Shown here: positions 1 through 6,423 of the stretch, one piece after another
Layout: each line of letters begins with the position of its first letter
Position numbering within the stretch: the first letter of the stretch is position 1
Assembly: GCA_035548835.1 (NCBI GenBank)
Contig: DASZSB010000004.1
Location: forward strand, 1 to 6,423
From: FEN-1219 sp035548835
GTDB lineage: Bacteria > Pseudomonadota > Gammaproteobacteria > Steroidobacterales > Rariloculaceae
Reading direction: 5' to 3'
Length of the DNA stretch: 6,423 nucleotides
Position numbers and translations under genes: made by a program
The notes under the pieces: model-generated
What the model was told of the DNA's origin: nothing
Databases searched by the model: none
The model's input: only the letters and a program-made list of their open reading frames with translations

Positions 1-1970
1 TCCAGGGCATCGGGCACGGTGCGGCCGGTTTCGGACACGCACCGGGCAACCAGCTCGGCGGCGTCGTGCTCGACGAGCAGCGCGGCGCGGTCGAGCAGCT
101 CGGCGCGGCGCTCGGGGGGCACCGCCTCCCAGGCCGCCCGATACCGGTCGGCTGCATCGAGCGCAGCCCCGGCCGTGGCCGCATCCGCGTGCTCCACGCT
201 GCCGACGCCGCGTGTGCGGTCGGTGGGGTCGTGCCACTCGTGGCGTTGCCCGCTGCAGCGTTCACCGCCGACGACGGGAGCGGCACTCCAGCCGCCGGGT
301 CGGGTCGCGTCGAGCTCGGCCGCCAGCGCCGCGCGCTCACGGCGGCTCGCGAGGTTGCGACCACGCGAGTTGCGCCGCGCGTGGCCGAACAGCGCCTCCG
401 GCAGCGGGATGCGCGGATCGCCGGCCCCGGTCTGCTCGCGCGCCAGCGCGAACGGGTCGGCGACCAGTGTTTCGACCGGCGTGTCGGCGTCGACGAGTCG
501 ATGGACGAAGGACGTGTTGGCGCCGTTTTCCAGCAGCCGGCGGACGAGATACGGCAGCAGGTGGCGGTGGCTGCCGACCGGCGCGTAGACGCGGCAGCGG
601 TGGCCGAAGCCCGCGCGTGACAGCAGCTCCGCATAGAGCTCGTCGCCCATGCCGTGCAGCTTCTGGAACTCGAACCGACGGCCGGCGCCCGTCGCGAGAA
701 TCCATGCCGCCGTGTACGCGTTGTGCGTCGCGAACTGCGGCTCGAGCCGTGTGTGCTCGGTCAGCAACGCCTTCGCGCACGCCAGATAGGACACGTCCGT
801 GTTGTGCTTGCGCGTGAACACGGGGTAACCGTCGAGGCCGCGAATCTGCGCCTGCTTGATCTCGCTGTCCCAGTACGCGCCCTTGACGAGCCGCACGGGG
901 ATCGTGCGCCCGTGTTTCGCGGCGAGGTCGTTCAGCCAGCGCAGCACGTAGGGCGCGCGTTTCTGGTAGGCCTGCACGGCGATGCCGAGGCCGCTCCAGC
1001 CGCCAAGCGATGGGTGGCCGCAGACGCGTGCGAGCACCGCGAGCGACAGATCGAGCCGGTCGGCCTCTTCGGCGTCTATCGTGAGCCCGACGCCGGCGGT
1101 GCGGGCCGCGGCGGCCAGCGTGAGCGTGCGCCGCGCGGCCTCGTCGACGGCGCGGGTCGCCTGCGCGAACTCGTAGCGCGGCGACAGCGCCGAGAGCTTG
1201 ACGGAGATGCCGGGCGCCTCGCGGATCGCGGTACCCGCGGCCACGCCGGAGCCGATGGCCGCGATCGCCGCCGCATAGGCGTCGGTGTACCGCTGCGCAT
1301 CGGCCGCCGTCAGCGCGGCCTCGCCCAGCATGTCGAACGAGTACAGGAACGCCGGTGCATGCCCGGCGCGCACCAGCGCGGCGTCGATCGTCTCGCCCAT
1401 GACGAATTGCTCGCCCAGCACCTGCATGGCCTGTCGCAGCGCGGCCCGCACGATCGGCTCGCCGAGGCGCCCGATCAGGCGCACGAGCAGGTTGGCCGGC
1501 GGCTCCGTGAAGTCCGCGGCGCGCGCGATGCGGCCGGTCAGCAGCAGCGCCCACGTCGAGGCGTTCACGAACAATGACTCGCTCGCCCCGAGGTGGGTCT
1601 GCCAGTCCGCGCTGCCGAGCTTGTCGGCGATCAGCCGATCCGCGGTGGCGCGATCGGGGATCCGCAGCAGCGATTCCGCGAGGCACATGAGCACGATGCC
1701 TTCGCGCGACGACAGGGCGTATTCGCCGAGCAGCGCATCCAGCCCGACGGCGCGGCGCCGGCGCCGCCTGATGGCTTCGACCAGCGAGCGTGCGTCGGCG
1801 TCGATGCGCGCCGCGTCGGCGCCGGTCGGGGCCGCGTAGGCAGCGAGTTGTTCGAGCGCCACGCGCTCGTCGGCAAGATAGTGAGCGGTGATCTCGTCCG
1901 CGGGCTCGTCGAGGGGCGGGTGTTGCTCTTCGACGATCCAGCGGCGCTTTGCCTGCGCGGTCGCGTTCAT
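1..1970 (-). CDS. putA: Bifunctional proline dehydrogenase / L-glutamate gamma-semialdehyde dehydrogenase PutA (3' end outside window)
   Basis: PutA oxidises proline to P5C with FAD and then to glutamate with NAD+, usually at the membrane face. The window holds 656 codons from the ATG at 1970; the reading frame stays open to the window edge. The proline dehydrogenase barrel spans roughly residues 190-500. Family motifs are intact: IDAEEADRLD (Asp299), VRLVKGAYWDSEIK (Arg360), FATHNAYT, FQKLHGMGDELY, YAPVGSH (Tyr462) and YLVRRLLENGANTSF (Arg477, Arg478, Glu481). These correspond to the E. coli substrate and FAD residues Asp370, Arg431, Tyr540, Arg555/556 and Glu559. The aldehyde dehydrogenase half begins near residue 560 and is cut off, so its catalytic Cys cannot be inspected. 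Numbering runs 71 residues behind E. coli, and no ribbon-helix-helix DNA-binding domain is seen. No clear Shine-Dalgarno precedes 1970; an in-frame ATG at 2051 would add 27 non-PutA-like residues, so I prefer 1970. Family assignment is very secure; the start is moderately so. Confidence 0.96.
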   Translation of the reverse strand, partial: MNATAQAKRRWIVEEQHPPLDEPADEITAHYLADERVALEQLAAYAAPTGADAARIDADARSLVEAIRRRRRRAVGLDALLGEYALSSREGIVLMCLAESLLRIPDRATADRLIADKLGSADWQTHLGASESLFVNASTWALLLTGRIARAADFTEPPANLLVRLIGRLGEPIVRAALRQAMQVLGEQFVMGETIDAALVRAGHAPAFLYSFDMLGEAALTAADAQRYTDAYAAAIAAIGSGVAAGTAIREAPGISVKLSALSPRYEFAQATRAVDEAARRTLTLAAAARTAGVGLTIDAEEADRLDLSLAVLARVCGHPSLGGWSGLGIAVQAYQKRAPYVLRWLNDLAAKHGRTIPVRLVKGAYWDSEIKQAQIRGLDGYPVFTRKHNTDVSYLACAKALLTEHTRLEPQFATHNAYTAAWILATGAGRRFEFQKLHGMGDELYAELLSRAGFGHRCRVYAPVGSHRHLLPYLVRRLLENGANTSFVHRLVDADTPVETLVADPFALAREQTGAGDPRIPLPEALFGHARRNSRGRNLASRRERAALAAELDATRPGGWSAAPVVGGERCSGQRHEWHDPTDRTRGVGSVEHADAATAGAALDAADRYRAAWEAVPPERRAELLDRAALLVEHDAAELVARCVSETGRTVPDAL

Positions 1971-2025
1971 CCACGTAGTGTGCCCGACTGGCCGGCCGCG
2001 GCCGAGCACGGAGGGCGGCTCGCGG

Positions 2026-2054
2026 TTGCTGCACTGCGGAGGGCGGCGCATACT
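2026..2054 (+). promoter_or_regulatory. Possible sigma70-type promoter for the YbaK-like gene
   Basis: TTGCTG (2026-2031) and CATACT (2049-2054) are 17 bp apart. They match the -35 consensus at 3/6 positions and the -10 consensus at 4/6. Transcription would start near 2061, leaving a leader of about 90 nt to the ATG at 2151 or about 27 nt to the alternative ATG at 2088. This is the most AT-rich spot in the divergent region. The match is weak and the call is inference. Confidence 0.25.
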
Positions 2055-2064
2055 GAATTTCAGT
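2052..2064. promoter_or_regulatory. 13-bp perfect palindrome between putA and the YbaK-like gene, candidate operator
   Basis: ACTGAATTTCAGT is a perfect inverted repeat (6 bp, one central base, 6 bp). It overlaps the proposed -10/+1 region of the plus-strand gene and lies 82 bp upstream of the putA start. Such a site could bind a dimeric regulator of either gene; putA genes without their own DNA-binding domain are often controlled by Lrp/AsnC-type regulators. No regulator gene is in the window and the site does not match the Lrp consensus well. About one or two palindromes of this size are expected by chance in 6.4 kb, so only its location is suggestive. Confidence 0.3.
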
Positions 2065-2150
2065 CCGGGCAGTTACGGACGTGTGCCATGCGCAAGGAAC
2101 GTGCATCGACGACACGAGCTACCGTGCCCCGCCGGTTCGACGGCGGCGCC

Positions 2151-2762
2151 ATGACCGGGCTGCGAATCGTCCGTCTGTCGGTCCTCATTCCCGTCTTCGC
2201 TTTCGGCCTGTGCGTCGTACTGTCCGCGTTCGGGTATGCGGCGCTGGCCGAATGGCTCGAGCAGCGGGGCAAGACCTCGCATGCCGCGGCCAAGGGCATC
2301 TCGGCGACCCTGCGCAGCTACCTGGAAGTCGAAGGTCGACCGTACGAGCTGCTGCAACATCAGCGGACGTTCACGAGCATGGCAGCCGCCGAAGCCGCGC
2401 ACGTGCCCGGCAGTCACGTCGCCAAGACGGTGCTCGTGAAGGACGACGAAGGCTACCTGCTGGCCGTGATTCCCGCGACGCACCGGCTGCTGTTCGACCG
2501 GATGCACGAGCGCTTCGGTCACGACTTCGGCCTGGCGAAAGAGCGCGAGATGGCGGCGCTGTTCGGCGAGTGCGAGACGGGCGCCATGCCGCCGTTCGGC
2601 GAAGCGTACGGTCTGCGGGTGCTCGTGGACGATGCTCTGCTCGACCAGGACGAGATCTACTGCGCGTCCGGCAATCACGCGCAGCTCGTTCACGTGGCGG
2701 GGCCGACGTTCCGTGCGCTGATGAGCCGTGCCGGGCACGGTCCCTTCAGTCGTCCGATCTGA
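2151..2762 (+). CDS. YbaK/aminoacyl-tRNA deacylase-domain protein with N-terminal membrane segment
   Basis: Residues about 50-195 form a YbaK/ProX-type trans-editing deacylase domain. This family hydrolyses mischarged aminoacyl-tRNAs, for example Cys- or Ala-tRNAPro. Visible family features are SYLEVEGRPYELLQH at the domain start, TAEAAH-like and HVPGSHVAKTV with the conserved Lys92, LAVIPATH, and GAMPPFG near 144-150 followed by an aspartate-rich VDD. Family members are usually about 150-170 residues and cytosolic. Here 203 residues are predicted, because residues 9-33 are a continuous hydrophobic stretch preceded by Arg5 and Arg8. This suggests a membrane anchor with the N-terminus inside. 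No ATG, GTG or TTG lies in frame between 2151 and the domain. An in-frame ATG at 2088, with a weak GGA 8 nt upstream, would give 224 residues with an Arg/Lys-rich tail. The gene is divergent from putA and converges on the DUF423 gene with a 24-bp gap. The precise tRNA substrate is unknown. Confidence 0.85.
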   Translation: MTGLRIVRLSVLIPVFAFGLCVVLSAFGYAALAEWLEQRGKTSHAAAKGISATLRSYLEVEGRPYELLQHQRTFTSMAAAEAAHVPGSHVAKTVLVKDDEGYLLAVIPATHRLLFDRMHERFGHDFGLAKEREMAALFGECETGAMPPFGEAYGLRVLVDDALLDQDEIYCASGNHAQLVHVAGPTFRALMSRAGHGPFSRPI

Positions 2763-2786
2763 CGACGGCAACGCGCGACGCGCGCA

Positions 2787-3188
2787 CTAGGCGCGCCGCC
2801 AGACACTCGCCGCGAACAGCAGCCAGCCCAGCATGATCGTGACGCCGCCCCAGGGCGCCGCGCTCACGATTCCCGCCGGCGCGCCGAACGTCTTCGCGTA
2901 GATGCTGCCGGAGAACAGCAGCGTGCCGATCGCAATCAGCCACGCCGCGAGCCACAGCCCGCGGCCGCCGATGCCGCGCAGCCCCACGAGCGGCAGCGCG
3001 AGCAGCGCGAGCCCGTGGAAGAACTGGAACTGCACGGCCGTCTCGAAGCTCGCCAGCGCGCGCGCGTCGAGCGACGTCAGCGCGTGACTGCCGACAGCGC
3101 CGCCGACCGTGGCGACGAGCAGGCTCACGCCTGCGTAGCAGAGCAGGCTCTTCGCCTGAAGCGACGGAGCGGGCACGGAAGTCTGCAT
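2787..3188 (-). CDS. DUF423 family small integral membrane protein (YgdD-like)
   Basis: This 133-residue protein has four hydrophobic segments, at about 17-38, 58-70, 76-95 and 107-128, and matches the DUF423/YgdD family in length and motifs. The motifs seen are GGAVGSHAL near the first helix, TAVQFQFFHGLALL in the second, LFSGSIYAKTF after the third, and APWGGVTIMLGWLLF in the fourth. It should sit in the inner membrane; the family has no established biochemical role. The ATG at 3188 is preceded by GAGG at 3200-3197 with 8-nt spacing. It begins 13 bp after the stop of the selenoprotein gene on the same strand, and its ribosome-binding site directly follows that stop, so co-transcription and translational coupling are likely. 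No rho-independent terminator is visible in the 24 bp before the converging YbaK-like gene. Confidence 0.93.
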   Translation of the reverse strand: MQTSVPAPSLQAKSLLCYAGVSLLVATVGGAVGSHALTSLDARALASFETAVQFQFFHGLALLALPLVGLRGIGGRGLWLAAWLIAIGTLLFSGSIYAKTFGAPAGIVSAAPWGGVTIMLGWLLFAASVWRRA

Positions 3189-3201
3189 GGCACGGGCCTC
3201 G

Positions 3202-4866
3202 TCAACGCCAGGCGTCGATATTAACCGTGGGCGCGTTGTTGCCGAGAATCGACGTGCCGGGGCCGCGGCCGAAGTAACGGCCGCTCAGCATCCTGAACCC
3301 ACCCTGGGTCTCGCCGCCGGTCACGACGATGTTGATGTCGTCCGGCGTGAAGATCTCGATCGGGTCGTCGGGCGCGGCCTTGAGCCGCGTCGCGTAAGGT
3401 TCCACGCCCGCGACCGCGAGTGGCTTCAGCAGCGTGGTGGTCCACTGGTCGTCCCAGTAGTCGCGCGCCGGCAGCTTGGCGTTCGCGGCGCACCACTCGA
3501 TCAGCGAGCGCTTCGTGAAGCCGAGATCGACGAACGCGCGCGCCACGAGCGGGTCCATGACGATGATGGGCGGGCTGTAGAAGTCCGTCGCGACGAGCAT
3601 CCGGCGGAAGCGGTCCTGCCACGTCTCGCGCGGCCCGAAGCCCGAGTGCGTGTACCAGCCCCCGAAGAACACGCTGACCGTGCTGTCCGTGGCCTTGAAT
3701 CCGTGGTCGACGTGGAACGGGGTCCATGGGCTGCGCTCCTCGGCCTCCGCGAAGCACGCCGTGTAGTTCAGCCAGTTGCCGAGCGTGCCCATGTAGGTTT
3801 CGCCCGGTACGGAGCCGCCCTGCACGTTCTGGCTCGTGAGCGCGAATGCGCGGCCGATCGTGGCGTTCGCAAGGTTGTATGGCCCCATGGCGCCTATCCC
3901 TGCGTTCATGCCGAGCTCGTTGCGGATGGGGCCGTTCACGAGCGAGATCGTGGCCCACGACGTCGTGCTGCTCGAGCGCGCGGAGATGCCGGTCGAGGCC
4001 ATCGCGAGCACCACCGGCAGGTACTCCGGCCGCGCGCCGGCCATGACGGAGTTCACGGCCACCTTCTCGACGTCGAATTCCCACGCCTCGCGGAACGCCG
4101 TAGGCCGCATGCGGCCGACGATGCGCTCGCGCGGCTGCTTCGTGGCCTTCAGCATCGCCTCGACGCGCTCTTCCGTCGGCAGGAGGATCGGCAGGAAGTC
4201 GGTCCAGTGGTTCTCGATGAAGAGCTGCCGCAGGTTGTCCTCGGTGTCGGGCGGCAGGAGACGTGGAGTCGAGCGCTCGAACGTCGCGCCCTTCAGATCC
4301 TCGTCATCGAGCGGCCGCGTGAGGCCTTCGATCACGCCCTGCATGAACGGGCGCTTGTGCACCGGATCGGTGCCGTCGATGTACGCGCGCAGCTCCCCGG
4401 GCGAGCGGCCGACGACGGGCTGCGGCACGAACACGTTGCGGATCGTGGGCATGCCGGCCGCGAGCGCGGTGGCCTTCGCGAGCCGCGCGAACACGTGCGT
4501 GCTGACCGGAATGGTCGGCACGCCCTGCTGCTCGAGGGCCAGCGCGAGCCCCACGACCGTGGGGCAACAGGTGCTTCAGAGCCCTACGCCGATGATCGCC
4601 GCGTTGCCGTCGGCCGCGATCTTCGCGCGCATGTCCGGGTCGTCGACCCAGCTCTCGCGCGGCTTGATCACGCGCGTGATCACGGCCGGCAGGTGCTCGG
4701 CGAACCACAGGCGCAGCTGCTCGATGAACGCGTCGGAGTTGTCGAACAGGCAATCGACCAGATAGACGATCTTGCCGTCGAGGCTCATGGGCCGGTTGGC
4801 CAGGCGCTTGCCGACGACTTTTGGCGGATAGCCGCGCGGATCGTGGACGGTGATTTTCTCGGCCAT
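3202..4866 (-). CDS. UGSC-like selenoprotein, read through an in-frame UGA as selenocysteine (Sec97)
   Basis: I read this as one 554-residue protein whose codon 97 is TGA (4578-4576). Upstream and downstream parts share a frame and join smoothly: GVGL-U-STCC-PTVVGLALALEQQGVPT, then PVSTHVFARLAK, GMPTIRN and VFVPQPVV. This order follows the UGSC selenoprotein family, where U-G-S-C sits at the same loop, before a helix and 'LExxGxPT'. Here the motif is U-S-T-C with an extra Cys101. A UxxC pair suggests thiol/selenol redox or thiolate chemistry, but the reaction is unknown. Residues about 195-554 form a second region I cannot assign. It contains VGRMRPTAFREAWEF, RSSSTTSW (297-304), NGPIRNELGMN (311-321) and GGETQGG (517-523), so it looks like a conserved enzyme domain. 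No signal peptide or membrane span is seen. The ATG at 4866 is preceded by GAGAAA (4875-4870); an upstream in-frame ATG at 4977 adds 37 low-complexity residues. The final stop is also TGA. The alternative is a broken gene, a Cys-to-stop mutation, but the hairpin after the TGA argues against that. Confidence 0.85.
4548..4578 (-). promoter_or_regulatory. Candidate bacterial SECIS element with its UGA codon
   Basis: After the TGA (4578-4576) come 10 nt, then the perfect hairpin GCCCCAC-GGTC-GTGGGGC (4565-4548): a 7-bp stem and a GGUC tetraloop, with an optional eighth G-C pair leaving GU at the tip. The TGA-to-loop distance is 17 nt, the same as in the E. coli fdhF SECIS, whose loop also contains GGUC. 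SelB recognises a G/U in this loop and brings Sec-tRNA to the ribosome. The hairpin lies entirely inside coding sequence (C-P-T-V-V-G-L), which is normal for bacteria. It uses CCC and GGG where CCG and GGC are the commoner local choices, as expected if pairing is selected. It has not been folded computationally. Confidence 0.8.
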
Positions 4867-5043
4867 GACTTTCTCGGCTGCTGTGGCGAGTGTGCCGGAA
4901 GCATAACCGATCGCCGCGTGGCGGCGCGACGGCGCAGGGGGGGGGGATGAACGAGTTGCATCCGCGGACTGCGGCAAGTGCGACTGTACGCGCGCAGCGC
5001 GGCGAGGCTAGAGTCGTGACGTCACTGCGTTGCGGGGGGGACG
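4867..5043. promoter_or_regulatory. Divergent intergenic region between selenoprotein and transporter genes
   Basis: These 177 bp must hold the start signals for both genes. On the minus strand TATGCT (4905-4900) is a 4/6 match to a -10 box, 33 nt before the ATG at 4866, but no good -35 is present. On the plus strand TAGAGT (5009-5014) is a 4/6 -10 match, 29 nt before the ATG at 5044, again with a poor -35. A run of ten G (4937-4946) and a run of seven G (5034-5040) stand out; the second one probably supplies the Shine-Dalgarno contact for the transporter gene. A shared promoter region suggests joint control, but neither promoter is secure. Confidence 0.35.
5016..5025. promoter_or_regulatory. 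10-bp perfect palindrome upstream of the AAHS transporter gene
   Basis: GTGACGTCAC is a perfect inverted repeat lying 18 bp upstream of the ATG at 5044 and just after the possible -10 at 5009-5014. A repressor bound here would cover the transcription start. A 10-bp palindrome has roughly a one-in-six chance of appearing somewhere in this intergenic region, so it is only a candidate operator. Confidence 0.2.
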
Positions 5044-6408
5044 ATGGCGCGAACGATCGACGTCGCGTCGCTGATCGACGGCCGTCGCCTGAACGGGTTC
5101 AACTACCTCGTGATCACGCTCTCGTGGCTCATCACGGCGTTCGACGGCCTCGATCAGATGATGATCGGCTTCACGGTGCCGTACATTCGCGACCAGCTGC
5201 ACCTGACGAACGCGATGATCGGCTACATCGCGTCGGCCGGCCTCGCCGGCATGACGGTCGGCGGGTTGCTGTCTCCCGTGCTGGCCGATCGCATCGGGCG
5301 GCGACCCGCGGTGATCCTGACATCGTTCGCGTTCGGCGTGCTGACCGCGGCCACGGCGTGGGCGGACAGTTACCCGGCGCTCGTGGTCATGCGCTTCGTC
5401 GACGGCCTCGCGATCGGCGGCATGTTGCCGCTCGCGTGGGCGCTCAATATCGAGTTCGTGCCGAAGCGCATCCGGGCCACGGTCGTGACCGTCGTCATGG
5501 TCGGGTACAGCGCCGGCGTGGCGCTCGCGGGCCCGCTGACGAATGCCATCGCGCCGGACTACGGCTGGCAGGGCGTGTATCTGGCCGGCGGGATCGGCAC
5601 GCTGATCTGCGCCGGCGCGCTCTCGCTCTGGCTGCCGGAGTCGATTCGCTTCCTCGTGGTGAGCGGGCGGCGCCCCGATGTGCTGGTGCACACGCTGCGG
5701 CGGCTCGATCCCGCGTGCGATGCGACGCCTGCCGATCGCTTCGAGCTCCGCGACGAGGCTGCGAGCGCGTTCCACGTTCGCCAGCTGTTCGCGGGCCCGC
5801 TGAAGCTGGTGACGCCGCTGTTGTGGTTCGGCTACCTCATGAGCTCGCTGGCGGTATTCTTCATCTCGTCGTGGGGTCCCATCGTCATCGAGTCGCTCGA
5901 GTTCTCGCGGCGCACGGCCGCGATCGTGCCGTCGTTCACGTCGCTGTTCGGCGCGTCCGCCGGCCTGCTGTTGATGCGCTTCACCGACCGGCGCGGTCCG
6001 GGCGCGATCTCCGTGTACCCCGCGATCGCCGTGCCGGCGCTGCTGATCGCGGGCTTGGGATTGGTGCCGCACGACGCGTTCCTCGTCGTGGTGCTGGTGG
6101 GCACCTCGCTGGTGACGGGCATGCACTTCGGCATGCACTCGATCGCCGGCATCTACTATCCGAGCGTGATTCGTGCGACCGGCGCCGGTGTCGCGACCTC
6201 CGTCGCCAAGTTCGGGGCGATCCTGGGCCCGATCGTGGGCGCCAGCGTGCTGTCGAGCGGCATTCCCGTCGTGCGGACGTACGCGCTGCTCGCCGTGTGC
6301 CCGGCGTTCGTGTGTCTCGCGGTGCTCGCGATGAGCGCGGTGTTGCGCGCGCAGGCGCCGATGCCGGGTGCGCTGACCGCGGGCGGTGCTGCGCCACGGG
6401 CCGGCTAG
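5044..6408 (+). CDS. MFS transporter, aromatic acid:H+ symporter (AAHS) family, PcaK/BenK-like
   Basis: This 454-residue inner-membrane protein has about twelve hydrophobic segments in two halves, the usual length for AAHS transporters. These import aromatic acids such as 4-hydroxybenzoate, protocatechuate or benzoate with protons. The N-terminus DVASLIDGRRLNGF is typical of the family. TM1 holds the acidic FDGLD (Asp34, Asp37), in place of the family's usual DGxDT. The MFS signature is LADRIGRRP (Asp82, Arg83, Arg86, Arg87) in the loop after TM2. TM4 has RFVDGLAIGGMLP (from Arg117), TM6 is followed by PESIRFL (198-204), and the second half has YYPSVIRATGAGVATSVAKFGAILGP. The start is supported by a GGGGGGG tract ending 3 nt before the ATG; the tract is close, so spacing is not ideal. 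It is divergent from the selenoprotein gene, suggesting it may import that enzyme's substrate or a related acid. No aromatic-degradation gene is present here, so the substrate stays open. Confidence 0.93.
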   Translation: MARTIDVASLIDGRRLNGFNYLVITLSWLITAFDGLDQMMIGFTVPYIRDQLHLTNAMIGYIASAGLAGMTVGGLLSPVLADRIGRRPAVILTSFAFGVLTAATAWADSYPALVVMRFVDGLAIGGMLPLAWALNIEFVPKRIRATVVTVVMVGYSAGVALAGPLTNAIAPDYGWQGVYLAGGIGTLICAGALSLWLPESIRFLVVSGRRPDVLVHTLRRLDPACDATPADRFELRDEAASAFHVRQLFAGPLKLVTPLLWFGYLMSSLAVFFISSWGPIVIESLEFSRRTAAIVPSFTSLFGASAGLLLMRFTDRRGPGAISVYPAIAVPALLIAGLGLVPHDAFLVVVLVGTSLVTGMHFGMHSIAGIYYPSVIRATGAGVATSVAKFGAILGPIVGASVLSSGIPVVRTYALLAVCPAFVCLAVLAMSAVLRAQAPMPGALTAGGAAPRAG

Positions 6409-6423
6409 TGTGTGGGATGGTGG

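Noticed and set aside
66..1577. Long plus-strand open frames opposite putA
   Set aside because: They are codon-aligned shadows of putA with low-complexity Arg/Ala composition.
337..2115. A 592-codon minus-strand frame overlapping putA
   Set aside because: It is a different frame from the PutA-coding frame and its translation is Arg/Ala-rich without motifs; the PutA frame shows the full family signature.
2763..2786. A terminator between the converging genes
   Set aside because: GC-rich self-complementary sequence is present (GCGCG-A-CGCGC) but without a T-tract on either strand.
4576..4578. TGA as a nonsense mutation making the gene a pseudogene
   Set aside because: There are no other stops or frameshifts over 554 codons, the TGA falls at the Sec position of a UxxC motif, and a SECIS-like hairpin sits at the correct distance.
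4893..4907. Similarity of TTATGCTTCCGGC (minus strand) to the lac promoter -10 region
   Set aside because: A short chance match: there is no lac -35 or operator and no vector sequence around it.
3187..4950. A 587-codon open frame on the plus strand opposite the selenoprotein gene
   Set aside because: It is codon-aligned antisense in high-GC DNA, is Arg/Ala/His-rich with no domain pattern, and the opposite strand encodes clear family motifs.
4876..4977. Upstream start (ATG at 4977) for the selenoprotein
   Set aside because: The extra 37 residues are low complexity, and the ATG at 4866 has a GAGAAA ribosome-binding site and a natural family-like start.

Overview
This window is high-GC DNA with dense, mostly convergent or divergent gene pairs and strong third-position G/C bias. 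That pattern, together with PutA, AAHS-transporter and DUF423 homologues, points to a free-living proteobacterium. The branch is uncertain; the PutA resembles the shorter form without a DNA-binding N-terminus that is seen in Xanthomonadales-like gammaproteobacteria. The organism probably makes selenocysteine, because one gene here looks like a selenoprotein gene.

Layout. Positions 1-1970 (minus) hold the first two thirds of putA, the bifunctional proline dehydrogenase/P5C dehydrogenase; its C-terminus lies outside the window. A divergent intergenic region of about 180 bp, with a 13-bp perfect palindrome over a possible promoter, separates it from a plus-strand YbaK/prolyl-tRNA deacylase-like gene (2151-2762). 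That protein carries an unexpected N-terminal membrane segment. Converging on it is a minus-strand pair: the gene at 3202-4866, then a small DUF423 membrane protein (2787-3188) only 13 bp downstream. A 177-bp divergent region follows, and then a plus-strand MFS transporter of the aromatic acid:H+ symporter (AAHS) type (5044-6408).

The most interesting element is the 3202-4866 gene. Conventional translation breaks it into two ORFs, 133 aa and 450 aa at most. Both lie in one frame and are separated by a single TGA at 4578-4576. That TGA is the first position of a U-S-T-C motif, in the place where the UGSC family of selenoproteins carries selenocysteine. Ten bases after the TGA begins a 7-bp perfect hairpin with a GGUC loop, 17 nt from TGA to loop, which closely matches a bacterial SECIS element. 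I read it as one 554-residue selenoprotein with Sec97. Its reaction is unknown. The divergent AAHS transporter suggests, without proving, that it works on an imported organic acid or similar small molecule.
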